Shown here in pieces: positions 54,893-63,875 of a DNA stretch of 64,000 nt (position 1 is the stretch's first letter; every line of letters begins with the position of its first letter). The DNA is taken from NCBI GenBank assembly GCA_944325175.1, contig CALUYZ010000001.1, positions 1 through 64,000 on the forward strand, written 5' to 3'. Position numbers and translations under genes: made by a program. The stretch is from Candidatus Gastranaerophilales bacterium (GTDB lineage: Bacteria; Cyanobacteriota; Vampirovibrionia; Gastranaerophilales; Gastranaerophilaceae). Under the pieces are notes generated by a model, which did not search any database, was not told the DNA's origin, and saw nothing but the letters and a program-made list of their open reading frames with translations.

Positions 54893-56692
54893 GTGAGAAA
54901 CAACGTATTTTTAAGAAAGGTAGTTCCATTAATGGCTTTGGCAGTTTCAGCTGCAGCCGTTCAAATGCTTCCTGCATATGCCGATTCATCAGCAACCAGC
55001 TTTAGTAATCCGGTAGGTAACTTTGATGCCGGCGTTATCGATACTACCAACCTTATACAATTTAAGGAATATGAATTTAAAGCCAGTGAAGAAAACAAAG
55101 AAAAACATAAGGATTCAGGCGAAATCATTATGAATAAAGAGCTTCAATCTCAGGTTGATCAGCTCCCAAATAAAGAAGCAAGTTTCGTCTTAAATTCTAT
55201 TACTTTTAAAGGTTATACCGCCTTTACGGAAGAAGAATTAATGAACCTTATATGTGACAAAATTGGCACAAGGGTTACGGTTGGCGACTTGGTAGGTTTA
55301 ACCAATATGGTAACCGAACATTATCAAAAACACGGCTATATATCTTCAGTTGCTTATTTAGCTCCCCAAAGAGTTCAAGACGGCAACATTGTCATTAATA
55401 TAATGGAAGGTAAATATGGTAATGTTAAAGTTTCCGGCAACAAATGGAACAGAACCTCTTATTTGAATAATCAATTCTTGAGAGATAAATATATTGAATC
55501 AGGAACTCTTTTAAATGTTAATGACATCAGAGAATCCCTAAAAGAATTAAATGCTTCAGGGTATATGCACGGTTCAATTTCCTTGGAAGATAACGAAGAA
55601 TCAGCCGAGCTAACCGACTTGGAATTGACCGTAAAAGACAGATTCCCGCTTGACTTTGATTTCAGATGGGACGATATGGGTACATCTTCAACCGGTTTGC
55701 ACAGGGCGGTATTTTTTGCAGGTTTATACAACCTGACAGGTTTTGGCGACCAACTATATTCAACAACCACTTTGGCAAGACACTCGATAGGTCAAGGTGT
55801 TATGTATAGTGTACCTTTAACGGCAACAAAAGAAACCAAATTGAATGTTGGTTATTCATATTCAGGCGCTTCTGTTGCAGGCGGCGGTTTAGATTTCTTA
55901 GATTTAGAATCAAAATCACATAACTTATTCTTCACATTGTCAAGAAGATTAATCAAAACAGATAACTATAAATTATACGGTGATATCGGCTTTGACTTGA
56001 GAAACACCGAAACAACCTGGCTTGGCGGGTTAGACTTATACAAATACAGAAGCCGTAACCTTAAAGTTAACTTGACAAACATTAAAGACGACTTTTATGG
56101 TAAATGGTTTGCAAACGTAGGTACATCCGTCGGGCTTGATTGGTTTGGCGCAACAAATCAACTGGATTTTGGCATGGAAGGTGCTTATAAACATTCAATA
56201 CCTTCTAACAAAGGTGTTAGAGTTATGGGTAACATTGCAAGAATTCAAGTGTTGCCGTTTAGATCAACAGGTATTATTCAAGCAAGAGGTCAATGGGCTT
56301 CAAGAGCTTTGCTACCTTCAGAAAGAATGAGTTTTGGCGGTATGTCATCAGTTAGAGGCTATGAAGAAAGCTTCTTTATTAAGGATTATGGTGCAACTGC
56401 ATCAGCAGAGCTTCGTTTCCCTGTACCGTTCTTGAGAATGATGTTACCTGAAAAACTTAAATTTATTGATGATAGTATCAGGCTTGCCGGCTTCTATGAT
56501 ATTGGTTGGTTTGGCAACAGACACGCTTCAAACGACGGTCCTGATTACTTAATGTCAGTTGGTGGCGGTGTAATTTTGAAATTGACCAGATACTTATCAG
56601 CAAACGTATATTTAGGTGTTCCTTTGGGTGATAAGCCTGAAAATGCCTCAGGATGCAGAGTTCACTTCATTGTGACATCAAACATTCTCTAA
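54893..56692 (+). CDS. Two-partner secretion transporter (TpsB, ShlB/FhaC type)
   Basis: 599-residue outer-membrane beta barrel of the Omp85 superfamily. Signal peptide MALAVSAAAVQMLPAYA with a basic start; POTRA domains at about 90-260 (FVLNSITFKGYTAFTEEELM, GNVKVSGNKW); a 16-strand barrel follows, including the conserved RGYEE motif (SVRGYEESFF, about 490) that sits in the pore on loop 6. The GTG at 54893 keeps the basic n-region of the signal; an ATG at 54932 would cut it off. Divergent from tpsA, its likely substrate. Confidence 0.9.
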   Translation: MRNNVFLRKVVPLMALAVSAAAVQMLPAYADSSATSFSNPVGNFDAGVIDTTNLIQFKEYEFKASEENKEKHKDSGEIIMNKELQSQVDQLPNKEASFVLNSITFKGYTAFTEEELMNLICDKIGTRVTVGDLVGLTNMVTEHYQKHGYISSVAYLAPQRVQDGNIVINIMEGKYGNVKVSGNKWNRTSYLNNQFLRDKYIESGTLLNVNDIRESLKELNASGYMHGSISLEDNEESAELTDLELTVKDRFPLDFDFRWDDMGTSSTGLHRAVFFAGLYNLTGFGDQLYSTTTLARHSIGQGVMYSVPLTATKETKLNVGYSYSGASVAGGGLDFLDLESKSHNLFFTLSRRLIKTDNYKLYGDIGFDLRNTETTWLGGLDLYKYRSRNLKVNLTNIKDDFYGKWFANVGTSVGLDWFGATNQLDFGMEGAYKHSIPSNKGVRVMGNIARIQVLPFRSTGIIQARGQWASRALLPSERMSFGGMSSVRGYEESFFIKDYGATASAELRFPVPFLRMMLPEKLKFIDDSIRLAGFYDIGWFGNRHASNDGPDYLMSVGGGVILKLTRYLSANVYLGVPLGDKPENASGCRVHFIVTSNIL

Positions 56693-56707
56693 TAAAAACA
56701 ATTCAAA

Positions 56708-56733
56708 AATCGCCCCAAACGGGCGATTTTTTT
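56708..56733 (+). terminator. Intrinsic terminator of tpsB
   Basis: AAATCGCCC, CAAAC, GGGCGATTT and seven T, 15 bases after the stop. Confidence 0.9.
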
Positions 56734-56874
56734 ATTTGCTAAAATTTTATAGTATAGCATAAAAAATATTATTGCATACAATAAAAAAAATATATGGTAT
56801 ACCATAAAATATTAAGGATAAAAACTATTGTATTTATAAAATACGGAAAAAACTATAAAAATAAGGATTATATA

Positions 56875-57288
56875 ATGAAATTTTTAACTGAATACTTGTG
56901 GTTTAATACTGAAAAACATCGTGAATACATAAATATAACAAGCGATGTTGAAGAAATAGTAAGAAAAAGTAAAATTAAAGAAGGTATGGTGTTAGTTTCT
57001 GCGATGCATATTACTGCAGGAATTTATGTTAATGATGCCGAATCCGGACTTATTTCAGATATTGATAAATGGCTTGAGGAACTTGCGCCGTTTGATATTA
57101 ACTATAAGCACCATAGAACAGGTGAAACAAATGGCGATTCTCACCTAAAAAGCCTAATTACAGGTCATGAAGTTATTGTTCCCATTACTGACGGAAAGCT
57201 TGATTTTGGTCCATGGCAACAAATATATTATGCTGAATTTGACGGACAAAGAAGAAAAAGAGTTATTGTTAAAGTAATGGGCGAATAA
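56875..57288 (+). CDS. yjbQ: YjbQ family protein (UPF0047)
   Basis: 137 residues of the YjbQ fold. [22 protein letters not shown] and [39 protein letters not shown] are the conserved blocks; the His residues in [14 protein letters not shown] and DSHLK cluster at the presumed active site. Some members show thiamin phosphate synthase activity in vitro, but the true role is not settled. ATG at 56875 follows AAGGAT. It faces the SemiSWEET-like gene with only six bases between stops. Confidence 0.9.
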   Translation: MKFLTEYLWFNTEKHREYINITSDVEEIVRKSKIKEGMVLVSAMHITAGIYVNDAESGLISDIDKWLEELAPFDINYKHHRTGETNGDSHLKSLITGHEVIVPITDGKLDFGPWQQIYYAEFDGQRRKRVIVKVMGE

Positions 57289-57294
57289 TTGCTA

Positions 57295-57549
57295 TCATTT
57301 ATTATCTTTGTATTTATACCAAAGACACATATCAATAATAAGAAATAAGGTGTTTAAAAGGTACAGTATGAAAACAAAATCCATATTGTATATTATTTTG
57401 TGCAAAATTCCGAATATATATCCTAAAAGAATAAGATATGAGAAATATATGCTTTTTCCGCCGACACATTTTGACTTATATGTTTTATAGGCGGCGATAG
57501 GCCAGCTTATTCCAAAACACACCATCATGCCTGCTTCAAAAATACTCAT
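57295..57549 (-). CDS. SemiSWEET-like PQ-loop transporter
   Basis: 84 residues with three membrane helices (about 6-20, 33-52, 56-78). FGISWPIAAYKTYKSKCVGG and KSIYFSYLILLGYIFGIL resemble the bacterial half-SWEET proteins in which WP replaces the PQ motif. Such proteins dimerise into sugar uniporters. The substrate is unknown. AAGGAGAA lies five to eight bases before the ATG. Confidence 0.75.
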   Translation of the reverse strand: MSIFEAGMMVCFGISWPIAAYKTYKSKCVGGKSIYFSYLILLGYIFGILHKIIYNMDFVFILYLLNTLFLIIDMCLWYKYKDNK

Positions 57550-57656
57550 AATATTCTCCTTATCTTTAAAAAATTTTACATCAAAAAATATTTGTAAACT
57601 AGCAAAATATAATATTCACAAGCATTAATAAAAAACACGGGTAAAAGAGAAATAAA

Positions 57657-58898
57657 ATGGAAGTAAAATTATTAAACAGTCAATTAAGCTTTAATGCGGG
57701 CTATACAAAAATTTTTTCGGATTTTGACGGCACTTTTATGCCTGTTGAATTTAATCATGATGTAATTTGTAATGACAACCCGCCTGTTGATAAAGACGCT
57801 TTCAGTGCATACTTTAGCGACTTTAAAAATATTTTAAGTCCGGACACAAACGGTAAAAAAAAGACTGAATTAACCGTTTCTACAGGAAGGAATTTGCCTG
57901 AATTTAATTATTATATGAAAAAAATTAAAGATAAAGGGCTGAATATTCCTGTTCCTGATAAATTAATCGTAACAAATGGCGGAGATGAATTTTTATGCCA
58001 TACCAAAAATTATTTTGAAGCCGACAGTTCAAATATGTTTAGCGAGCAAGATATAAATACAAAAAAAAGAAAGCAGCTTCAAAAATATATTATTAGTTGG
58101 GACGGTCATAAAATCAAAAATAAGGTGAAAAATTTTATCTCCCGTCTCTCAGGTTGCCCTTTATTGATTGAGCCTTCAACACATCAGGGAATGTATGGGT
58201 ATAAAGACAATATGACCTTGCAGGAAGAATTGGAAACGTTGCCTGAAGAATTTAGAACAAATTATGTTTCCATAAGAAATGACGGCAGCTCCTTGATTAG
58301 ATTAACTGTGCCAAACGGAAGTAAATATTTAGAGGAATTAAAATGTCTGTCAGATGAAATGCAAAATGAAGGCTATCAAATAGATTTTCAAGTAAGGGAA
58401 AATAACGGAGAAACTTTTGTTAACTCGGCAAATAATTCTAAAGATTGGCAGCTTGGCACAAGTATTGAAATGAAGCCTAAAACAAGAGGCAAGGTTCCAA
58501 CCCTTGATAAATATCACCATGTAAAAGTTATGGTAGACCATATAATTCAAAATAATTCAAACGACCTTGTAATTGCGGCAGGAGACGGCAAAAACGACCT
58601 TGATATGCTTGATTTAAGCAATTATATAGACGATATGAATTCATCCGCTGATTTTTCAAGCCAAAAATTTAGAGAGCAAGTTAGTGCATTGCCTCTATTT
58701 ACAATATTTGTCAGAAACTCATCCTCTTGTGATGAACAGATTGAAAGATTTGAAAGAGATTTTAATTTTGACGGCATAAAAAGGTTTATTATTGTTGATA
58801 AAAACGATGAAACAAAACCAAAAAGCCTGATTGAAGCAATAAAATTGGCACAACAAGAGTATGCAAAAATTAATAATGAATATAGAAAGAATTTATAA
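57657..58898 (+). CDS. HAD-superfamily phosphatase (HAD-IIB like)
   Basis: 413 residues. Motif I FSDFDGTFMP (residues 21-30) has the nucleophile and acid Asp pair; motif II is LTVSTGRN, and motif IV GDGKNDLDML (about 306-315) binds magnesium. A cap domain of about 180 residues lies between motifs II and IV, as in sucrose-phosphate or mannosyl-phosphoglycerate phosphatases. The substrate is unknown. The N-terminal NSQLSFNAGY belongs to a short-motif group (see findings). Its stop codon is followed at once by the next start, so the two form an operon. Confidence 0.8.
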   Translation: MEVKLLNSQLSFNAGYTKIFSDFDGTFMPVEFNHDVICNDNPPVDKDAFSAYFSDFKNILSPDTNGKKKTELTVSTGRNLPEFNYYMKKIKDKGLNIPVPDKLIVTNGGDEFLCHTKNYFEADSSNMFSEQDINTKKRKQLQKYIISWDGHKIKNKVKNFISRLSGCPLLIEPSTHQGMYGYKDNMTLQEELETLPEEFRTNYVSIRNDGSSLIRLTVPNGSKYLEELKCLSDEMQNEGYQIDFQVRENNGETFVNSANNSKDWQLGTSIEMKPKTRGKVPTLDKYHHVKVMVDHIIQNNSNDLVIAAGDGKNDLDMLDLSNYIDDMNSSADFSSQKFREQVSALPLFTIFVRNSSSCDEQIERFERDFNFDGIKRFIIVDKNDETKPKSLIEAIKLAQQEYAKINNEYRKNL

Positions 58899-60563
58899 AT
58901 GAGAATCACACCGGCTTTAGCTTATTACAACGATATTAATTTTACAAGCAAGGTAAAAAGGGTTATAAACGGCTCTGTTACTGATGAAATTAAAGACCAA
59001 GTGGATGTTTTTGAAGAAACAAACGGGGAAAATGCTAAGAAATTGGGTCAAGGTCTTTTTGCAGAGGCATATTTGATTAATGGTACTAAATGTGTTATTA
59101 AAAGGTCTAAACCGGGCAAAGCAGTTGGTATAAACGGTGATTTTTCACAAGAGGCAAAGGCTCTTTTAAATATACCGGACGATTTGATTCATGCTCAAAG
59201 ATTAATCGGAAATGTTGAAACGGAAGATAAAAATTTTTATCTTTTAAGCACTTTTGTTGACGGCAAAATTCCTGACGGCGACAAGGTAAAATGGGATAGG
59301 ACAAGCTTAAATTCGATATTATCAACCCTTGCTAAGCTGGATATAGCAAAAGTTTACCATGGCGATGTATCGAGGTGTAATTGTCTTATAACAGAAAATG
59401 GTGAAGTTAATCTTTTGGATTTTCAGTACTGTGATAAATTTAAAATCAGCGGAGATGAAAACCATAAAGCCAATGCACAAAAGTATAAAGTACCCTATTT
59501 TATTGCTCCTTCAAATGCTCAAATGTTCGAAGAATCAAATTTTGCAACCTATCTTTCAACTTTAGATGAAACCGATGCAAGATTATTATTTAAAACATAT
59601 CTTGAAGAAAAGTCAGTTTATCATAAGAAAAGAGCCGAAGGGTTTTCAAAGCAAGGGGCAAGACCGGAAATTGTCGAATACGACAGCTTGATGTCAAAAT
59701 ATTTGCAAAATCCTACTTGCGAGATGATAAAACTTCAAGCAATGAAACTGCAAATTTTGTCTACGCACAGATACATTTTATCTGCAATGGATACAAGAAA
59801 ACAGGAAGACTTGTACAATATCATGTCTGCGCCTACATATTATTTGCATGCAATAGATGAAAGCAATAAAATGGCTCAGTTTGCTTCAGAATGTGCTGCA
59901 AAAACAAATGATAAAGATTTGCAAAAATTATTGAATTATGAAAAGGAAACAGCTTTATTTTGGCGCTCTGTAATGAAAAATGAGTTTGCGGGAAGGTACG
60001 GTAACAGCAGTGCCTTTGAATGGATTTTAAGAAATGCAAAGCAAGAACCAAGAGATTGCTTCGATGATATAGGTACAACTTTTATTAAAACGGCAAAATT
60101 AAAACATAAAAATATTCCGGATATTACTTCAATATTATCAGGAACTGAGGTGGTATTTGGTTTTGATGCCGAAATTCAAGATGATGTATCATCAAGAATG
60201 ACCTCTGCCATTTCAAATTTAAGAAGAACGCAATGTTTTATATCCCCTATTAAATCAGCAACATATAAAGATATTAGGGATTACCATAAAACAAAACAAG
60301 AAATAATGTATAACTTAAAGGTTTCACGTGAGCTTTATACTGAAGGCAACAGATATGAATCTTTGTTTTATTCACTGAGTGCTCTTTATCAGACAACTAT
60401 TGCCGAAGGCAAAGCCTCTAAAATTATAAACGGGGGCAAGCTTTCAAGAAATGAAAAAAGCAATATGATAAAAGAAGCCGAATTTTTGGCTTGGTATAAG
60501 GGCGAGCTTGAGGGAATAAACAAAGATATATGTGGTAAATTGTTTGATAAAGCTGCAAATTAA
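58899..60563 (+). CDS. Protein kinase-like / aminoglycoside phosphotransferase-fold protein with unknown C-terminal half
   Basis: 554 residues. Residues 45-190 show a kinase fold: Gly-rich loop LGQGLFAEAY, Lys in CVIKRSK, catalytic loop YHGDVSRCNCL (HxDxxxxN) and metal-binding LLDFQY. The C-terminal 350 residues are helical and match nothing I know. No signal peptide. The N-terminal YNDINFTSK resembles the short-motif group. It directly follows the HAD phosphatase gene, so a kinase/phosphatase pair acting on one substrate is conceivable. The stop overlaps the 3' end of the facing gene by four bases. Confidence 0.68.
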   Translation: MRITPALAYYNDINFTSKVKRVINGSVTDEIKDQVDVFEETNGENAKKLGQGLFAEAYLINGTKCVIKRSKPGKAVGINGDFSQEAKALLNIPDDLIHAQRLIGNVETEDKNFYLLSTFVDGKIPDGDKVKWDRTSLNSILSTLAKLDIAKVYHGDVSRCNCLITENGEVNLLDFQYCDKFKISGDENHKANAQKYKVPYFIAPSNAQMFEESNFATYLSTLDETDARLLFKTYLEEKSVYHKKRAEGFSKQGARPEIVEYDSLMSKYLQNPTCEMIKLQAMKLQILSTHRYILSAMDTRKQEDLYNIMSAPTYYLHAIDESNKMAQFASECAAKTNDKDLQKLLNYEKETALFWRSVMKNEFAGRYGNSSAFEWILRNAKQEPRDCFDDIGTTFIKTAKLKHKNIPDITSILSGTEVVFGFDAEIQDDVSSRMTSAISNLRRTQCFISPIKSATYKDIRDYHKTKQEIMYNLKVSRELYTEGNRYESLFYSLSALYQTTIAEGKASKIINGGKLSRNEKSNMIKEAEFLAWYKGELEGINKDICGKLFDKAAN

Positions 60564-60859
60564 AAAGGTATAGTATCATCCAGCATAAATTTAAACATTT
60601 GATATTCATCATCTGCTTTTTGGTCTTTGTTTGCTTCGTATGATGCTTTTTCTTTTTCTATTCTGGCTTTTTCTTCAGGAATATCGGATCTGAGTTGAAT
60701 AAGCTCTTTGCCTTCTGCTCGGTCTTTTTTGCCTGCATTGATTTTAAACCCGTCAATCAAACCATAATCTTCTTCAGGTTTATACATGCCAAAATTAAGC
60801 GCTAAAGCCTGTGTTATGGTAAGGCATAAAATTAATGGTAATAAAAAAATCTTTTTCAT
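60560..60859 (-). CDS. Small exported protein of unknown function
   Basis: 99 residues. MKKIFLLPLILCLTITQALA is a good signal peptide. The mature 79 residues are highly charged (KKDRAEGKELIQLRSDIPEE, then EKEKASYEANKDQKADDEYQ) and probably helical. Not recognised. It overlaps the end of the kinase-like gene by four bases. Confidence 0.6.
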   Translation of the reverse strand: MKKIFLLPLILCLTITQALALNFGMYKPEEDYGLIDGFKINAGKKDRAEGKELIQLRSDIPEEKARIEKEKASYEANKDQKADDEYQMFKFMLDDTIPF

Positions 60860-60892
60860 AAGAAATATTGTACCACATTTTTGGTAAAAAAA

Positions 60893-60913
60893 TGCACTTC
60901 AAATTGAAGTGCA
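60893..60913 (-). terminator. Terminator of the portal gene
   Basis: On the minus strand TGCACTTCAATTTGAAGTGCA, a near-perfect palindrome, is followed by seven T, about 50 bases after the portal stop. Confidence 0.85.
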
Positions 60914-60964
60914 ATATGTGCGTCTATAGGATGTATGCCACCACTCCCTTCAAAAATAAGAAGA

Positions 60965-62263
60965 TTATGGGGTTTGGGGATTATTGGGGTTTATTTCTTC
61001 TTGTTCTTCCTGAATTAATTTATATTCTTCTTCTGCATCTTGAACTATGGAAAGGTTGTTTAAAATGGTTTTAAGCGAAATTACTCCTTTTAAATTTTTT
61101 GCAATTTCATAGTCTTGAGCCATATTTTCAGGCAAGTTTTTATAAAAATTAATTTGAATTTCTTCAGCTAAATTTTCATTTATTCCAAGAATTCTCAGTG
61201 TCATTTTTATTCTTTTGATTATGCTTGTTTTGTATTTTCTTATTTTTGATGTCCATAATTGGTCTATGCCCCACATTTTGAATTGCATTGCAACCCCTGA
61301 AAGGTTTCCTGCAAAAGCATCATCAGATAAATCCGGCACCATTGAAATTTGAAAAATAAAATCCAAAAGATGTTTTATTTGCCCCAAAACGCCTTCTGTA
61401 TTTGTGTTTTTAATTACCCATTGCATGGTTGCTCCAACAGGAAGGTTTGCAACTTTGTATTTATTGATTTGTTTAATTTCTTCTTCGCCCAATTTGCCTC
61501 CGCTAACGGCTAAAATTGCATTAGAAACGGATTGAAGATCGTCTGTATTGTTTGATATCATTAAATTTAAAGAATCTAATAAGTCTAAAACCATTTGATA
61601 GTCGCCAAAAGCGTCATCATTGTTTAAAGATTCAATAACGGGAATTTGCCCCATAAGGTGTTTTGTTGTAGAGGAGAGCGAGAAAGAGTTGCCAAAGCCG
61701 TCAAAAACATATATATTCTCATCATCCCAAAGATAAACCCTTGTTTTGCATTGCTTGTTTTCTATATAATCGTGAAAATATACAGCGCAAAATACATTTT
61801 CTTCAATAGAATTATCCGCTACCATAAAAGTTCTTATAGGGTCTAATCTTTTGTATTTTACACCTGTTTTAGAATTTTTATCGGGGTAAACTAATTGATA
61901 TCCTATACCATAAGCCGACATATCCCCGCCAATATGATAATCCAATTCTTCTACATAATTTTCGTTATTTGTGCATATTATTTTGTCTAATATTTTTTTA
62001 TTTTCTTCTTTTGAAACACTGTATGTTATAGGTTTTCCGAAAGTATAACCGGTTGCAACGTCTGTTATATATTTTGCCATATTTACATTTATTGAATAGT
62101 TTGGTCTGCCTTGTACGGCATTTTGTTTTATAATTTCATTTTTTCCGTCATAGTAATCTCCTAAAACTCTTCTTTTTGGCATTATCAAATTTTTATATTC
62201 AATAATCCAATCAGATAAATTAATGGAATTAATTTCTTTGTTATCAGCAATTATTCTATACAT
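60965..62263 (-). CDS. Phage portal protein (SPP1 gp6 type), isolated
   Basis: 432 residues. The N-terminal YYDGKNEIIKQNAVQGRPNY, NVNMAKYITDVATGYTFGKP and the LSGVAMQFKMWGIDQLWTSK helix region match SPP1-type portals, the ring through which phage DNA enters the capsid. The reading frame is intact with a strong AAGGAGG site. No terminase, head or tail gene flanks it; the neighbours are an exported protein and an unknown gene. It may be a prophage relic kept intact, or a gene whose phage cluster was removed. It could also serve a phage-derived particle encoded elsewhere. Confidence 0.85.
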   Translation of the reverse strand: MYRIIADNKEINSINLSDWIIEYKNLIMPKRRVLGDYYDGKNEIIKQNAVQGRPNYSINVNMAKYITDVATGYTFGKPITYSVSKEENKKILDKIICTNNENYVEELDYHIGGDMSAYGIGYQLVYPDKNSKTGVKYKRLDPIRTFMVADNSIEENVFCAVYFHDYIENKQCKTRVYLWDDENIYVFDGFGNSFSLSSTTKHLMGQIPVIESLNNDDAFGDYQMVLDLLDSLNLMISNNTDDLQSVSNAILAVSGGKLGEEEIKQINKYKVANLPVGATMQWVIKNTNTEGVLGQIKHLLDFIFQISMVPDLSDDAFAGNLSGVAMQFKMWGIDQLWTSKIRKYKTSIIKRIKMTLRILGINENLAEEIQINFYKNLPENMAQDYEIAKNLKGVISLKTILNNLSIVQDAEEEYKLIQEEQEEINPNNPQTP

Positions 62264-62472
62264 AAAAAACCTCCTTAATATCTATTGTAATGTTTTTAAA
62301 ATCCGGCACTGAAAAATGCCCTATAAGCCTTTTGTTGAAAAGCTTTTCAGGATATAATATTAATAAATATTAACCTGTCTTTTACTATATTCTTGTAAAT
62401 TAAATATTGATTTGATAAGATTTACTAATAAAGTTATTGCCATAAAAAATACATTGGAGAGGTTTTAAATAA

Positions 62473-63447
62473 ATGGGATTATCTGTTGAAAAAATAGGTT
62501 TATTTTGCAATCTGAATAATGGAAGAAAAAATAATTCTTTATCCGTGAATAAAAATTCAAATGTTGGGGAAAATAGAGAAACAAATTTAAACTATAGCCC
62601 TAATAACCTTTCTTTTGGCGGTTTATTTTTTAACAAACCCCCTAAAAAAGCAACAATAAAAACACAACCGCCTTGTTTATATGGTCCCTATAGCTTGCCT
62701 ATGGGTGTTTTGAAAGAAAACGATTCAATTACATATAATTTGTTAGAGCCTGTTGCAAAGAGTTTGTCAAGAAATAATCCAAAAAACCTCGAAGCATTTT
62801 CTTATGACACCTCAAGAGCAACTAACCAAGCAATAAATTCAATGGTGCCTGTGTGCATTTCTTTACTTGCTTGCTATCCGCAAACACAAACAGTATATCC
62901 GGAATTCCACGATTCAATCGCAAGGGCTTTCCCAAAAGCCTGTGCAAGACTTGACAAGGAGTTAGGCACCGGCAATATGTCAAAATTATATTTTAAAGTA
63001 AGAAATAAACTTGAAGAATACGGCAAAGCAGCTAATCCAAACTCTGAAGCACCGATTGAAGAAGGTATTAAATATATTTATTTTGCAGATAACATTCCCT
63101 TGCTTCAAGAAAACGGAAAAGCAGGAATTGATTCTACCGATACCTTGTTTGATTATATGCGACATGGGTATATTCCAAAATTATCGGATACTCCGGGTCA
63201 GCCAAGATGCAGTATGTCAAGAGCGGCAAATGAGATAAATGAATACGGTACACCATATATTAAAGAACACTTTTGCACCTTGCAAACCAAAGAAAGAGGA
63301 CAAGAGATTCAATATCAAAACAGTTATGGTGAAAGATTTAATTATAACTATCATCATAGGCGTGAGCCTGTTGAATCTATAATAAGCACTTCATCATCAA
63401 GCCATGATGATGACGATCGTTTTGATATTATTGAACCTGCTTGGTAA
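62473..63447 (+). CDS. Unknown protein with N-terminal NNLSFGG motif
   Basis: 324 residues without recognised domain. The first 50 residues are Asn/Ser-rich and end in SPNNLSFGGLFF. The middle (70-260) is a compact helical domain with SFDT-like repeats and several Cys (PVCISLLACYP, PKACARL, QPRCSMS). The C-terminus is Ser/Asp-rich (STSSSSHDDDDRFDIIEPAW). No signal peptide or membrane helix. GGAGAGG lies 11 bases before the ATG. It faces ftsY. Confidence 0.5.
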   Translation: MGLSVEKIGLFCNLNNGRKNNSLSVNKNSNVGENRETNLNYSPNNLSFGGLFFNKPPKKATIKTQPPCLYGPYSLPMGVLKENDSITYNLLEPVAKSLSRNNPKNLEAFSYDTSRATNQAINSMVPVCISLLACYPQTQTVYPEFHDSIARAFPKACARLDKELGTGNMSKLYFKVRNKLEEYGKAANPNSEAPIEEGIKYIYFADNIPLLQENGKAGIDSTDTLFDYMRHGYIPKLSDTPGQPRCSMSRAANEINEYGTPYIKEHFCTLQTKERGQEIQYQNSYGERFNYNYHHRREPVESIISTSSSSHDDDDRFDIIEPAW

Positions 63448-63453
63448 ACAGGC

Positions 63454-63875
63454 TATATTCCGGTAAAATCGGATTTATTATTCAAATATTGCGCTTATAA
63501 ATTCGTCTTTATCAAAGTTTCTTATGTCGTCTATTTTTTCTCCGATACCTATTAGCTTAACAGGAATAGAATATTGTTCTGCTATCGAAAAAATAACGCC
63601 ACCTTTTGAAGAGCCGTCAAGTTTTGTTAGTGCGCAAGCAGTAAGATTGAACTACAACAGACTGTATATTCCGGTAAAATCGGATTTATTATTCAAATAT
63701 TGCGCTTATAAATTCGTCTTTATCAAAGTTTCTTATGTCGTCTATTTTTTCTCCGATACCTATTAGCTTAACAGGAATAGAATATTGTTCTGCTATCGAA
63801 AAAATAACGCCACCTTTTGAAGAGCCGTCAAGTTTTGTTAGTGCGCAAGCAGTAAGGTTTACCGCTTCTTTGAAA
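63454..63875. repeat. Tandem duplication, 211-bp unit, at the 3' end of ftsY
   Basis: 63454-63646 and 63665-63857 are nearly identical, starting TATATTCCGGTAAAATCGG. The unit contains the last 170 bases of ftsY. The left copy breaks off at GCAGTAAG and continues into 18 unrelated bases before the right copy starts. Confidence 0.88.
63478..63646 (-). pseudogene. Truncated second copy of the ftsY 3' end
   Basis: Encodes ACALTKLDGSSKGGVIFSIA to ISAIFE, the same as the intact copy, but lacks everything upstream. No start codon or ribosome binding site. Confidence 0.83.
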
